From the NCBI RefSeq assembly GCF_003752585.1, contig NZ_RKHR01000005.1:406947-470946 (forward strand): DNA of 64,000 nucleotides, read 5' to 3'. Numbering within the stretch: the stretch's first letter is position 1; each line of letters begins with the position of its first letter. The translations under genes and the position numbers were made by a program. The notes beneath the pieces are model-generated. The model was given only the letters and a program-made list of their open reading frames with translations. It was not told where the DNA came from and ran no database searches. This document shows positions 7,485 through 17,172 of this stretch, one piece after another. Source of the DNA: Sinobacterium caligoides (GTDB lineage Bacteria; Pseudomonadota; Gammaproteobacteria; Pseudomonadales; Sinobacteriaceae).

Positions 7485-9686
7485 TTAGAAGTTATAACCG
7501 ATACGGCCAATCACTGTCCGCTCTTGACCCGGGTAACAGTCACCGCGCGATAAACATGAAGCGTAATACTGCTTGTTTTCCAAGTTACGCACGTTAACAC
7601 TGAAGTCCCACTGCGCTACTTCGTAACCCAACATCAAGTCGGCCAGCGTCACCGAAGGAACTTCCAACACCATAGGGTCAGGCTGAGAAATTGACTGGAA
7701 AATGCCGCCATAGACATCACCAACATAGCGAACACCGAGACCAGCTTTTAAGCCTGTCAGCTGACCACTCTGGGCATGGTAGCCTAACCATACCGAGGCT
7801 TGCGTCTCTGGCACACTAATCTGGCGCTCACCGTATTGATCCTCGGTTTCAAGCTGGGTGGCGTTGAGCTCTAAAGTAAAGTCCTTTGCCAACACCATCT
7901 GTGCCTCTAGCTCATAACCGCTGACCGTCGACTCCCCTTCTTGCTGGTCTATAGTGCCCGCAGGTGATAGCGGGTCTGTAAGGTTAGTCACCTTGGTATC
8001 AAAATAGGCTGCGGTAATAAATAGCGGCATATTCTCAGGCTGGTACTTGATGCCCAGCTCGTACTGCTCACCCTCTTGTGGCTTTAGCGGCTTGCCGGTT
8101 GACGATTTGTCGCTAGTGCCAATAACAGGGTCAAAAGACTGCGAATAGCTCGCATAAGGGGCTATACCGTTGTCAAACTGATAGAGCGCACCAATGCTAC
8201 CGCTAATTGCGTCGTCTTTCTGCTTAGGATTTGACTTGGTCTTGTCTTTGGTCTCGACTTCGTCATAGCGCAAGCCAGCAGTGATGCGCCAACGGTCAAT
8301 AGAAAGCTGGTCATTAGCATAAATGCCGCTACTGATGGTCTTAGTGTTGCCGTTATCAATATAACTGTCATCGAGTATGGACTGCGGAACGGTATTACCA
8401 TATACCGGATCAAAGACGTTTATGACACCATAAGCCATAAACGGCTTGCCAGGTATTAGCAACTTATCAGCGGTTAGCATATAACCTTTACTACTAGTCC
8501 TTACATTCTGATATTGACTACCAATTAACAGCTGATGGTCAAAACCGCCGGTTGAAAAATCTGCCTTAAAGCGTAAATCGACGGCCCCTTGTTTAACCTC
8601 TTGATCCGCACGATAGAAAGTACGCGTCACATTAGTGTCATCACCAATAATCGTAGAATATCGGGGATCATAATAATAATAACGATTGCCTCCACCAGGG
8701 TAGTAACTGCCCCAAGCTTGCTGGTAGTCAGAGCTGCCCTCACTGTAACGGGCGGTGCCTTCAAACGTCCAAACATCGTTAAGGCGATGACGTGTTAATA
8801 ACGTTGCTGACTTTGTCTCTGTATCGTATTTATTAAAACCCGGCTCACCCAGATAGGTACTACTGTCAATTGTCTTCCCGTTTGGAGAATCCAAAAACGT
8901 GCCTTCTGTTGGTAGGAATTGAATCGCTGTATCACTTTTAGTTTTACGGTAATTCAGTAACAACGTGATATCGCTATTCTCACTAGGACGCCAGCTAATC
9001 GACGGCGCCAATACCTTGGTTTCCTCGCCAACATAATCTACTTGTGAATCGCTATCACGGGTTAACGCCACCACACGGTACAACCAGTCACCGCTTGGGC
9101 TCATCGCGCCAGTTGAATCAACCGCCAACTCTTTATGATCAAAATTACCGTATTCGGCAACAATCTCTGTGGCTGCTTCTGCTTTCGGCTGCTTACTGAC
9201 GACGTTGACGATACCGCCCGGTGAGCCCTGGCCATAGAGGACAGAAGCGGGGCCTTTAAGCACTTCCACCTGCTCTAAAGTGTAAACATCGGGTCGAGCA
9301 CTGCTGTAATTGCCAAATAATGCCTGCAAGCTATCTTGGTACTTTCGCGCCTCTAAGCCACGGACAGTGACGTTATCGCTACGCGTCGAAAAACCGTAGT
9401 TATTCGCATTCACGCCCGCACTATAGGTAAGCACATCGGCCAATGACAGCGCCCCCTTGTCAACAATCTGCTGCTCGGTTTCGACCGAGATAGAGCGGGC
9501 TGTTTCCATGATTGGGGTGTCTGACTTAAGCGCAGAGTAGCGCGATAGCGTGCCAGTGACGACCACCTCTTCTATCGCTTCGTATGAGGCGTCTTGCTCA
9601 GCGTGAGCGAGTGGTGCCGCCGCAATTACGGCAGTGATAGCGCTACTGAGAGCGCTAAGCAAAAATTTCGGCTTTGTTCTTTGCAT
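7485..9686 (-). CDS. TonB-dependent siderophore receptor
   Basis: About 733 residues. A signal peptide (MQRTKPKFLLSALSSAITAVIAAAPLAHA) is followed by a TonB-box-like EEVVVTGT, a plug domain with VEVLKGPASVLYGQGSPGGIVNVVSK, and a 22-strand barrel ending in the outer-membrane signal ...RTVIGRIGYNF. These fit the ferri-siderophore receptor class (FhuA/FoxA/FpvA relatives). The ATG at 9686 is preferred because AAGGA lies seven bases upstream and the signal peptide starts there; an upstream frame extends to 9728. The gene diverges from the siderophore operon with Fur-like sites between, so it is the obvious candidate for import of the ferric form of that siderophore, possibly a desferrioxamine-type hydroxamate. 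Confidence 0.9.
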   Translation of the reverse strand: MQRTKPKFLLSALSSAITAVIAAAPLAHAEQDASYEAIEEVVVTGTLSRYSALKSDTPIMETARSISVETEQQIVDKGALSLADVLTYSAGVNANNYGFSTRSDNVTVRGLEARKYQDSLQALFGNYSSARPDVYTLEQVEVLKGPASVLYGQGSPGGIVNVVSKQPKAEAATEIVAEYGNFDHKELAVDSTGAMSPSGDWLYRVVALTRDSDSQVDYVGEETKVLAPSISWRPSENSDITLLLNYRKTKSDTAIQFLPTEGTFLDSPNGKTIDSSTYLGEPGFNKYDTETKSATLLTRHRLNDVWTFEGTARYSEGSSDYQQAWGSYYPGGGNRYYYYDPRYSTIIGDDTNVTRTFYRADQEVKQGAVDLRFKADFSTGGFDHQLLIGSQYQNVRTSSKGYMLTADKLLIPGKPFMAYGVINVFDPVYGNTVPQSILDDSYIDNGNTKTISSGIYANDQLSIDRWRITAGLRYDEVETKDKTKSNPKQKDDAISGSIGALYQFDNGIAPYASYSQSFDPVIGTSDKSSTGKPLKPQEGEQYELGIKYQPENMPLFITAAYFDTKVTNLTDPLSPAGTIDQQEGESTVSGYELEAQMVLAKDFTLELNATQLETEDQYGERQISVPETQASVWLGYHAQSGQLTGLKAGLGVRYVGDVYGGIFQSISQPDPMVLEVPSVTLADLMLGYEVAQWDFSVNVRNLENKQYYASCLSRGDCYPGQERTVIGRIGYNF

Positions 9687-9739
9687 CTTTTTATCCTTCA
9701 ACATCCTGGTAAATACTTCGAACGCCATAATACCTAAAC

Positions 9740-9760
9740 GAGAATGATTATCAACAGCAT
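9740..9760 (-). promoter_or_regulatory. Fur-box-like site upstream of the receptor
   Basis: GATAATCATTCTC on the minus strand (9740-9752), continuing to 9760, resembles the 19-bp Fur consensus GATAATGATAATCATTATC. It lies about 55-75 bases upstream of the receptor start, where it would block transcription when iron is plentiful. Confidence 0.65.
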
Positions 9761-10110
9761 TTTAATTAGCATTCTGTATAAGATGTAATGATTCTATAAT
9801 GATATTTCTCTTTTGACTAACGTAAATTTAATTTGTTAACCAAGAAGACAACTTTAAACAAGGATAAAAAAACACCAAAAAAAACATTCTAGGCTACGAG
9901 AAAAAAACCCTTACCCATTGATTTAACGATATTTAATAGCTCACAAAAAGACAGCAAGAAATTAAATCAACAAGGCGCCATAGAGATAAATAATCGCTAT
10001 AAGCCTAATTATTTTATGGTTATTAATCGTTGTAATAAAAAAATAATAATTTAATTAAAACTATCGATTATCGCTCACCTCTAACATATTCACCCATTAT
10101 CGCTATTGCA

Positions 10111-10129
10111 AATGGGAATCGTTCTCATT
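10111..10129 (+). promoter_or_regulatory. Fur-box-like palindrome upstream of the siderophore operon
   Basis: The 19-bp sequence AATGGGAATCGTTCTCATT is an imperfect palindrome matching the Fur consensus in both arms. It lies about 110 bases upstream of the decarboxylase start. The rest of 9761-10110 is AT-rich, with no gene seen. Confidence 0.7.
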
Positions 10130-10187
10130 ACTATCCTCTGCCTTAACAGATCCTAGTGGCTCAGCGAAGCTGCAGTATTAGCCACAC

Positions 10188-10211
10188 AAAACCCTAAAGA
10201 AATAGGGTTTT
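10188..10211 (+). terminator. Leader hairpin with U run ahead of the siderophore operon
   Basis: AAAACCCTA and TAGGGTTTT form a nine-base perfect stem with a six-base loop, ending in U residues, 26 bases upstream of the decarboxylase ATG. A second hairpin (GTGGCT/AGCCAC, 10156-10185) precedes it. The pair could act as an attenuator or as a stabilising 5' leader; the sequence alone does not decide. Confidence 0.5.
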
Positions 10212-10237
10212 CATCAAACAATAGGGAGAGTTCTGCT

Positions 10238-11950
10238 ATGGGTAGTACAATCGAAGCAATGGATACAGAGACAGAGTTTCTGTCTGAGAAGCAGGCCAAG
10301 CAACGGCCTAGCGCAAAAGAGTTTGTCTTTAATGAACACCAACTCAGCGCCTACGAGGAGGCCATGCAACAAGGTATCTCGTTGGTGCAAAAAACCATCG
10401 CCGGTAAAGAAAAACCCTTCACCGGTATCCTTCCCCACGAGCTAGCCGCTAAATTTTCAGACATCGATCTTAGCTCCCCTCTCGACTCAATAAACGATGC
10501 ACTGGCCGAGGTGGATGACCTCTACCTACAAGATGCCGTCTATTTTCATCACCCAAAATATGTCGCCCACCTCAACTGCCCCGTCGCTTATCCGGCTATT
10601 CTTGCCGAGCTAATACTGTCATCGATCAACAGCTCGGTCGACACCTGGGATCAAAGCGCAGGTGCAACACTCATCGAACAAAAGCTTATTGATTGGAGCT
10701 GTTTTCAAATCGGGCTGGGGGATGAAGCCGACGGCATTTTTACCTCAGGAGGCACACAATCTAATTTAATGGCATTACTGCTAGCCCGCGACCACTTCTG
10801 CAGCAAACATTTTCCCGAGTACGATATCAAACACGGCGGCCTTCCTGCCTCAGCACAACGTATTCGTATTTTCACCTCAAGCGTCAGCCATTTCAGCGTA
10901 CAAAAAGCAGCCGCGATTCTCGGCCTCGGATACGATGCAGTCATCAGCATCGACTGTGATCAACACTTCACCATGGATTCGGAAGCACTCGAACAAGCCA
11001 TCAACCAGGCAAAAGCTGATGGTTTACTGCCCATGGCCGTGATTGCCACCGCCGGCACGACAGACTTTGGCAGCATTGACCCGCTACACAGTATCGCCGA
11101 CCTCTGTGATGAGCATGACTTATGGATGCACACCGACGCCGCCTATGGCTGCGGTTTATTGGCCTCAAAGAACCAGCGTCACCTGCTTTCGGGGATCGAG
11201 CGCTCACAATCTGTCACCGTCGACTTTCACAAATCGTTTCTACAGCCTGTCAGCTGTAGCGCCCTACTGACTCGAAACAAAAAAAATCTTGGTGTAGTGA
11301 CTCATCACGCCGAATACCTTAATCCACTGAGCGCACGCGAACAGGGTACGCCCAACTTGGTTGACAAGAGTCTACAAACCACTCGACGTTTTGACGCATT
11401 AAAGCTCTGGCTCACTCTGCGCACAGCCGGTATTGATGCCATCGGGGAAATCTTCGACAAAGTGTGCGAAACGGCAGCCAGTTGTTATCTACGCATGCTA
11501 TTAAGCCCCTCTTTTGAGCCCATGCACCTGCCACAAATGAGCACCTTGGTGTTCCGTTACATTCCCTCGTCTCCATCGCTCACCGCTCAGCACACCGAGC
11601 AGGATATTGATGACACCAACGCCCACATACGCGAAGCACTATTCAGGTCAGGCCAGGCGGTTGTCGCCGGAACCAAAATAGGTGCACGCCGCTATTTAAA
11701 AATAACGTTGTTAAACCCGGAAACCACGTTGAATGACATCGACGAAATTTTGACAATGATTAAACAGCTTGGCGATGAGTACCTGCAATCAATCCCACAA
11801 ACCAATAGCGACATTATCGCCAGTAACAAGGCCACTGACACGGTAACAATCATCACAGATAACCTTGGCAACCGTGCAAACGAGCAAGAAAAGAACGCCC
11901 CCATAAACGATCACAATACTTCTATCAACTCGCAAGAGGCCTGCCGCTAA
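10238..11950 (+). CDS. dfoJ: PLP-dependent (lysine/diamino-acid) decarboxylase of siderophore synthesis
   Basis: A 570-residue group II pyridoxal-phosphate decarboxylase. Visible motifs are FTSGGTQSNLMAL (cofactor phosphate contacts, about 167-179), the HTDAAYGCG segment (about 298-306) with its PLP-contacting Asp, and TVDFHKSFLQP (about 327-337), whose lysine should form the Schiff base. Relatives are often named diaminobutyrate decarboxylase, but as the first gene of a hydroxylase/NIS-synthetase operon it matches DfoJ/DesA, which make cadaverine from lysine. Putrescine or diaminopropane as product cannot be excluded. The C-terminal ~50 residues, rich in Asn/Thr, look like a low-complexity tail. 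AGGGAG upstream of the ATG supports the start. Its stop overlaps the next ATG by one base. Confidence 0.85.
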   Translation: MGSTIEAMDTETEFLSEKQAKQRPSAKEFVFNEHQLSAYEEAMQQGISLVQKTIAGKEKPFTGILPHELAAKFSDIDLSSPLDSINDALAEVDDLYLQDAVYFHHPKYVAHLNCPVAYPAILAELILSSINSSVDTWDQSAGATLIEQKLIDWSCFQIGLGDEADGIFTSGGTQSNLMALLLARDHFCSKHFPEYDIKHGGLPASAQRIRIFTSSVSHFSVQKAAAILGLGYDAVISIDCDQHFTMDSEALEQAINQAKADGLLPMAVIATAGTTDFGSIDPLHSIADLCDEHDLWMHTDAAYGCGLLASKNQRHLLSGIERSQSVTVDFHKSFLQPVSCSALLTRNKKNLGVVTHHAEYLNPLSAREQGTPNLVDKSLQTTRRFDALKLWLTLRTAGIDAIGEIFDKVCETAASCYLRMLLSPSFEPMHLPQMSTLVFRYIPSSPSLTAQHTEQDIDDTNAHIREALFRSGQAVVAGTKIGARRYLKITLLNPETTLNDIDEILTMIKQLGDEYLQSIPQTNSDIIASNKATDTVTIITDNLGNRANEQEKNAPINDHNTSINSQEACR

Positions 11951-13314
11951 TGTCACCCGTTATTTATGATTTTGTCGCCATCGGCCTCGGCCCCTTCAAC
12001 CTTAGCTTAGCCTGCCTTAGCTCGCCCATTGAAGGGCTGAACGGTTTATTTCTAGAACAAAAAGAGGAATTCAACTGGCACCCTGGGCTAATGTTTGAGA
12101 GTGCGCATTTACAGACGCCGTTTATGTCTGATTTGGTAACCTTAGCAGACCCGACCCACCCTCTCAGCTTCCTTAATTACATCAAAAAGCAGGGGCGACT
12201 TTATTCATTTTATATTCGCGAAGACTTTTACATCATGCGTCGCGAGTACAATCAATACTGCCGCTGGGCGGCGAATGAGCTGGACAATATCGCCTTCGGT
12301 CAATGTGTCACCGAAGTGACCCGTAGCGAAAAAACAGACTGCTATCGATTGGTCGTACGCAACACTAAAGATAATAGCGAGCGCATCGTCTACAGCCGAA
12401 AACTCGTTCTCGGCACTGGGCCATCCCCGTATCGGCCGGATTGCTGTCCAGACAGCGACAAGCGTATCTGCCATGCCTCCGATTACCTCTACCAAAAAGA
12501 GCAGCTACAGCAACAAAGCAGCATTACGTTGGTCGGCAGTGGCCAGAGTGCCGCGGAGATCTACTACGACCTTCTCGGCGATATCGATCAATACGGTTAT
12601 GAGCTGAACTGGATCACGCGCGCACCTCGTTTCTTCCCCTTGGAGTACACCAAACTCACGTTGGAAATGACCTCGCCAGAGTACGTTGATTACTTCTACG
12701 CTCTTCCACAGCAAAAGAAAGATGAGCTCATCAACCGACAAAAACAGCTTTATAAAGGTATTAATGGTGATCTCATCAACGAGATTTTCGACCTGCTTTA
12801 TGTCAAGCGGCTGCAACATAACTTCACCAGTAATATTCTCACTAACTCCACGCTGCAAGGTGTCGACAACCCTGACAACACAGCGCAACCGCTTACTCTG
12901 CGTTTCATGCAGAATGAGCAACAACAAGCCTACGAGCTCAATAGTCAGCGAATGATTCTCGCAACCGGCTATCAATATCAAATGCCTGACTTCATCGCTG
13001 GCATTAGCCAACAAATACGCTGGGATGACCACGGTCGCTTTGATGTTCAACGCAACTACAGCATCGATCAAAAAGGCGGTGAAATTTTCGTGCAAAATGC
13101 TGAATTACATTCACACGGATTTGTCACTCCCGATCTCGGCATGGCCTGTTACCGCAACAGTTATATCTTGCGTGAAATCCTTGGTTACGCTCCCTACGAG
13201 GTCGAAGAACGCATTGCTTTTCAGCAATTCACCGCGCCGACAAAAACGGGTGGCAACATTCGCGCCGTAGAACCTATTCCTCTGCGTCAGGAGAGCGCTA
13301 GCACATGTCGCTAA
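11950..13314 (+). CDS. dfoA: Lysine/ornithine-type N-monooxygenase (diamine hydroxylase)
   Basis: A 454-residue flavin-dependent N-hydroxylase of the IucD/PvdA/DesB family. The FAD motif GLGPFNLSLA is at about 12-21, with WHPGLMFESAHLQTPFMSDL (about 43-62) that lines the active site. The NADPH motif VGSGQSAAEIYYDLL is at about 196-210, and ATGYQYQMPDF (about 338-348) is the family's C-terminal ATGY signature. It would convert a primary amine of cadaverine or a similar diamine to the N-hydroxyamine that becomes the hydroxamate iron ligand. The ATG overlaps the decarboxylase stop (TAATG), so translation is probably coupled; its own end overlaps the MFS gene by ten bases. Confidence 0.9.
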   Translation: MSPVIYDFVAIGLGPFNLSLACLSSPIEGLNGLFLEQKEEFNWHPGLMFESAHLQTPFMSDLVTLADPTHPLSFLNYIKKQGRLYSFYIREDFYIMRREYNQYCRWAANELDNIAFGQCVTEVTRSEKTDCYRLVVRNTKDNSERIVYSRKLVLGTGPSPYRPDCCPDSDKRICHASDYLYQKEQLQQQSSITLVGSGQSAAEIYYDLLGDIDQYGYELNWITRAPRFFPLEYTKLTLEMTSPEYVDYFYALPQQKKDELINRQKQLYKGINGDLINEIFDLLYVKRLQHNFTSNILTNSTLQGVDNPDNTAQPLTLRFMQNEQQQAYELNSQRMILATGYQYQMPDFIAGISQQIRWDDHGRFDVQRNYSIDQKGGEIFVQNAELHSHGFVTPDLGMACYRNSYILREILGYAPYEVEERIAFQQFTAPTKTGGNIRAVEPIPLRQESASTCR

Positions 13315-14531
13315 AACATAGCCTCATTCTACTAACGCTGATTTCGGTAGTCGCGGACACCATGCTGCTACCGTTTTATCCGCAATTCTTTCAGCAAGCC
13401 TTTGCCGTCGACAACCCAGAGCATGTCGGCTTCTACATCGCCGCCTGCTGTTTCACCGTGATGACGGCGCTGCCACTCTGGGCCAAGGTCGCCCGGCACG
13501 TGCATGAGCTGCACCTTTGGGTCTATACCCAAGTCGCTGCGGCCTGCCTAGGCTTATTCTGTTATCAAACCGAATCCCTTGTGGCATTCTGGATTGCATC
13601 ACAACTCATGCTGGTTTTCAAAGCCAGTTACCTGTTGATCTACCCCTTCGTTATGCGTCTAGAGGAGAAGGAGCAACACCTAAAGGTTGTCGGCTTGTTC
13701 TCTGTACTGATGCATTTTGGTGCCATCGGCGGTGCCATACTGGGCGGTTTTGCGCTGCAGTTTTATCAGCCCCAAGACATCTACCTGATTATGGTAGGCT
13801 CTGACATTACCCAGGTGCTGCTGTGCTTGTACCTGATTCGCCTGCTTGCAACACCCTGGCGAGCACACGCTCAACCGGCAGAGGCTACTGAGAATGGTAG
13901 CAGCCGTTCTTGGCAACGCAGCATCGTATTTCGGTTATCTGTGGTATCGATGCTGTTCTATTTCAGCGCCTTTCTGATCCGACCTTTCTTTGTCAGTTAT
14001 TGGCAGTCGATCAGCCAACTCAATAGCGAGCTATACAGTGCCATTGCTTACTCCATCCCCGCCTGGGTGGCGCTGTACTGTTTGTGGCTAAGCCATCGAC
14101 GCCCGTCATCACAAAGCCATTTCGCCGCCATCTGTGTCGGCGGCGCCTGCGCTATCGCCGGACTGTTTTTACAGGGCTCTGGTGAGGCTTGGTGGGTCGC
14201 TGGCGGACGTCTGTTATTCGGCTACGCCATGTATCAGATAACCGTTCGTCTTGAAGTTCTGCTGTTCGAAAACAGTGACCCCGAGCGCTATGGTGATGAC
14301 TTCAGTAAAGTTCATTTTTTCCAAAATCTCGGCGTCATTTTTGCGTCATTCAGTGTCGGGTATATTGTCGATAGCTACGGGCCTGCAAGTACGTTCACCA
14401 TCGCCCTTGTTGGCTTCACCATCGCAACAATCTGCTTTTTCCTGTTCTTCAGGACACTGCTCAGAACACCGTCCACCAAGACAACCACGTCGCCGAATAA
14501 TGCTCACACGAGCGGAGAACTCACCTCATGA
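13305..14531 (+). CDS. MFS transporter, probable siderophore exporter
   Basis: A 408-residue, roughly 12-helix major facilitator protein (first helix LILLTLISVVADTMLLPF; cytoplasmic central loop near residue 185-205). It lies inside the siderophore operon and overlaps the hydroxylase gene by ten bases, so it is almost certainly co-expressed with it. In the dfoJACS operons of Pantoea and Erwinia a permease, DfoS, has the same partner genes and is thought to export desferrioxamine; this gene would be its counterpart, though placed before the synthetase here. Transport direction and substrate are inferred from context. The C-terminus is a Thr/Ser-rich cytoplasmic tail. Confidence 0.82.
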   Translation: MSLKHSLILLTLISVVADTMLLPFYPQFFQQAFAVDNPEHVGFYIAACCFTVMTALPLWAKVARHVHELHLWVYTQVAAACLGLFCYQTESLVAFWIASQLMLVFKASYLLIYPFVMRLEEKEQHLKVVGLFSVLMHFGAIGGAILGGFALQFYQPQDIYLIMVGSDITQVLLCLYLIRLLATPWRAHAQPAEATENGSSRSWQRSIVFRLSVVSMLFYFSAFLIRPFFVSYWQSISQLNSELYSAIAYSIPAWVALYCLWLSHRRPSSQSHFAAICVGGACAIAGLFLQGSGEAWWVAGGRLLFGYAMYQITVRLEVLLFENSDPERYGDDFSKVHFFQNLGVIFASFSVGYIVDSYGPASTFTIALVGFTIATICFFLFFRTLLRTPSTKTTTSPNNAHTSGELTS

Positions 14532-14610
14532 CGACGCCTTATAAAAGCACTTACCCCCCACACCACCTAGCGAACGGAGAAGTAAATCGCTATCAATTGG
14601 AGAGATGCCA

Positions 14611-17109
14611 ATGACTGCTGCACCCCTTAAAGAGCCGATGAACCACACTACCTTCTTCGATCGCCACAGCGATGAACACGGTCGACTTAGCTTGATTCCT
14701 TTTTGCCCCGATAGCCACAGCGCGATCTTGCATCGCTGGGTCAGCCAGCCCTATGCAGCCTTCTGGGGCATGCTAGATAAAACCGAAGCAGAAGTTAAAG
14801 AGGAGTATTACAAGCTCTGCGACACGCCGCGCACCCGTGTATATCTCGGCCTACATAACGACAGACCCGCGTTTCTTGTCGAAACCTATGCCGTAGAAGA
14901 TAGCCCCTTAGCTCGCCACTACTCGGTACAAAGCGGGGATATTGGCATGCATATTTTGCTTGCCCCACCGCGTCATCCCATTCCACATTTCAGTCATGCC
15001 GTGCTCTCTGCTGTCATGGACTTTATCTTCGAGCATCCTGACAACTTGCGTGTAGTGGTCGAACCCGATCACCGTAATGACAAAATCCACCGCCTTAATA
15101 AGCGCGTTGGGTTTTTTCATCAACAGCGTGTCCAGCTTGCCGATAAGGAGACCTACCTCGCCTTCTGCACCCGCGAGCAATTTGCCATGGCTAAGGCACG
15201 GGAAGACCGTGTCAACGAGCCACACACGCTGCCCCACTATGACCCCTACCGATCAACCTGTGGCAACGCACTAACGACTGCGCCTGGCATTGCCAGTGAA
15301 TCGATCGACAGCGAAACCTGGGCGAAGGTCAACCGGCAGCTGGTGCAAAAAGCGCTATCAGAGCTCTGTCATGAGCGTATTTTGGACCCTCGCTGTGTCG
15401 ACACCACCGCGCTGTGGTGTAACTATCGTCTTTCAACCGACTCCGGCGACGTTGAATATCGCTTCACCGCTCAACGACTGCCGCTCAACCACTGGCAGAT
15501 CGACCTCTACTCCATTGAAAGGATGGAGTCTGGCCGCTCCCATGAACTCGACGCCATCGACTTTATCGTCGACTTTCAGGGCTCGCTCGGCATCGACAGT
15601 AGTCGTCTAGCAAGTTACTTAGAAGAGGTTACCAGTACACTCTGCAGCAGCGCCTATAAGCAACAACGTCCCTGGCAGAGTGCAAAATATCTCGCTTGCG
15701 CCGACTTTCAGAGTGTCGAAACCGGCATGACAGAGGGGCACCCCTGCTTCATCGCTAACAACGGTCGTATCGGCTTTTCTGCTGCCGACTTTCGCGCCTA
15801 TGCCCCAGAAGCCGCAGCACCGGTGACGCTGATGTGGCTCGCCGCACACAAACAACGCGCACACTTCTCTGTCGGCCCGGATCTCGATTACCAGCAGTTA
15901 CTGTCCGAAGAGCTTGATCTCAGCACCCGCAACCGCTTTACCCAGACGCTCGTCGAACGCGGTGTCGAGCCTGATGATTACCTATGGATCCCCATCCACC
16001 CTTGGCAGTGGCTTAATAAGCTATCGAATATTTACGCGCCAGAGATCGCAAGCAACCACTTAATCCTGCTCGGCTACGGTGATGACGCCTACCTAGCACA
16101 GCAGTCCATCCGTACCTTCTACAATATATCCCAGCCCAATAAACGCTACGTCAAAACCGCCCTCTCCATCCTCAATATGGGCTTCATGCGCGGTCTATCG
16201 GCCTATTACATGCGCTCTACTCCTGCCATCAATCAGTGGCTGCGCGAACTGATCGATAACGACGCCTATTTACAAAGCAAGGGTTTCGACATGCTGCGTG
16301 AAATTGCCGCCGTCGGTTATGAAATACCGCACTACGACAAGCAACGCATTGGCGACAACCCATACCGCAAGATGCTCGCGGCACTGTGGCGCGAGAACCC
16401 ACACAGCCGCCTGAAGCCGGACCAGCGTCTTATGACCATGGCGTCACTGCTACATGTCGATCCGGCAGGAGAGGCTCTATTGCCCGCACTCATCGAGGCC
16501 TCGGGGCTCTCTATCGACGATTGGCTCGCGCGCTACTTCGATGTTTACTTAACGCCACTACTGCACTGCTTCTATCAACATGAACTCGCCTTCATGCCTC
16601 ACGGCGAAAATCTCATTTTAGTCTTCGACAACAATATCCCCGTGCGGGCCATCATGAAAGATATTGGCGAAGAGATTGTGCTGCAAAACAGCCGACAACC
16701 TCTACCTGAAGATGTCGAGCGCATCAAAGTCGACGTGCCCGAGGAGATGGAGGTGCTAGCGATTTTCACCGATGTCTTTGACTGCTTCTTCCGCTTTATG
16801 TCTGCGACGCTGTATCAACATGCCGACTACCCGGTCGAAGACTTCTGGCGTGGTGTTGGTCATTGCATTCGTGACTACCAACACGATAACCCACAGTTAG
16901 CCGCACGCTTTGAACAGCATGACCTATTTGCTGATGAATTTGCCCTGTCATGCCTTAACCGTCTGCAGCTGCGTAATAACCAGCAGATGGTCGATCTGAC
17001 AGATCCCGCTAACAGCCTCTGCTTTGCCGGCACCCTCAACAACCCCGTCGCGCCGTACCGCCCCTCGCTACAGCTCGATTCTGACCACCTACGTTCACGT
17101 GAAGAATAA
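14611..17109 (+). CDS. dfoC: Fused acyltransferase and NIS siderophore synthetase (DfoC-like)
   Basis: About 832 residues in two parts. Residues ~20-200 are a RimJ/RhbD-type acyl-CoA N-acyltransferase domain (GDIGMHILLAPPRHPIPHF and NDKIHRLNKRVGFFHQQRV are typical). Residues ~235-820 are an IucA/IucC-type NRPS-independent synthetase, with IPIHPWQWLNK (about 456-466) and FMPHGENLILVFDNN (about 661-675), followed by FhuF-like/C-terminal IucA segments. The first part would acylate the N-hydroxydiamine (succinyl-CoA in the desferrioxamine pathway), the second would join units with ATP. This fusion is the hallmark of DfoC in Erwinia/Pantoea. ATG at 14611 is chosen because GGAGAG lies six bases upstream; the ATG at 14605 directly abuts that site. 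Confidence 0.88.
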   Translation: MTAAPLKEPMNHTTFFDRHSDEHGRLSLIPFCPDSHSAILHRWVSQPYAAFWGMLDKTEAEVKEEYYKLCDTPRTRVYLGLHNDRPAFLVETYAVEDSPLARHYSVQSGDIGMHILLAPPRHPIPHFSHAVLSAVMDFIFEHPDNLRVVVEPDHRNDKIHRLNKRVGFFHQQRVQLADKETYLAFCTREQFAMAKAREDRVNEPHTLPHYDPYRSTCGNALTTAPGIASESIDSETWAKVNRQLVQKALSELCHERILDPRCVDTTALWCNYRLSTDSGDVEYRFTAQRLPLNHWQIDLYSIERMESGRSHELDAIDFIVDFQGSLGIDSSRLASYLEEVTSTLCSSAYKQQRPWQSAKYLACADFQSVETGMTEGHPCFIANNGRIGFSAADFRAYAPEAAAPVTLMWLAAHKQRAHFSVGPDLDYQQLLSEELDLSTRNRFTQTLVERGVEPDDYLWIPIHPWQWLNKLSNIYAPEIASNHLILLGYGDDAYLAQQSIRTFYNISQPNKRYVKTALSILNMGFMRGLSAYYMRSTPAINQWLRELIDNDAYLQSKGFDMLREIAAVGYEIPHYDKQRIGDNPYRKMLAALWRENPHSRLKPDQRLMTMASLLHVDPAGEALLPALIEASGLSIDDWLARYFDVYLTPLLHCFYQHELAFMPHGENLILVFDNNIPVRAIMKDIGEEIVLQNSRQPLPEDVERIKVDVPEEMEVLAIFTDVFDCFFRFMSATLYQHADYPVEDFWRGVGHCIRDYQHDNPQLAARFEQHDLFADEFALSCLNRLQLRNNQQMVDLTDPANSLCFAGTLNNPVAPYRPSLQLDSDHLRSREE

Positions 17110-17131
17110 GTAGGCAAAAATAATAATTACC

Positions 17132-17155
17132 GCGGCCGTTGACGGCCGCTTTGTT
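17132..17155 (+). terminator. Intercistronic hairpin after the synthetase gene
   Basis: GCGGCCG/CGGCCGC, a seven-base GC-only stem with a TTGA loop, is followed by TTTGTT. It lies between the synthetase stop and the membrane acyltransferase start and may reduce read-through into the last gene. Confidence 0.6.
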
Positions 17156-17172
17156 AATAAGGAAGTACCACT

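Noticed and set aside
12505-13095. A 196-codon open frame antisense to the N-hydroxylase gene
   Set aside because: The sense-strand product is a full, well-conserved enzyme; the antisense frame lacks a ribosome site and recognisable motifs.
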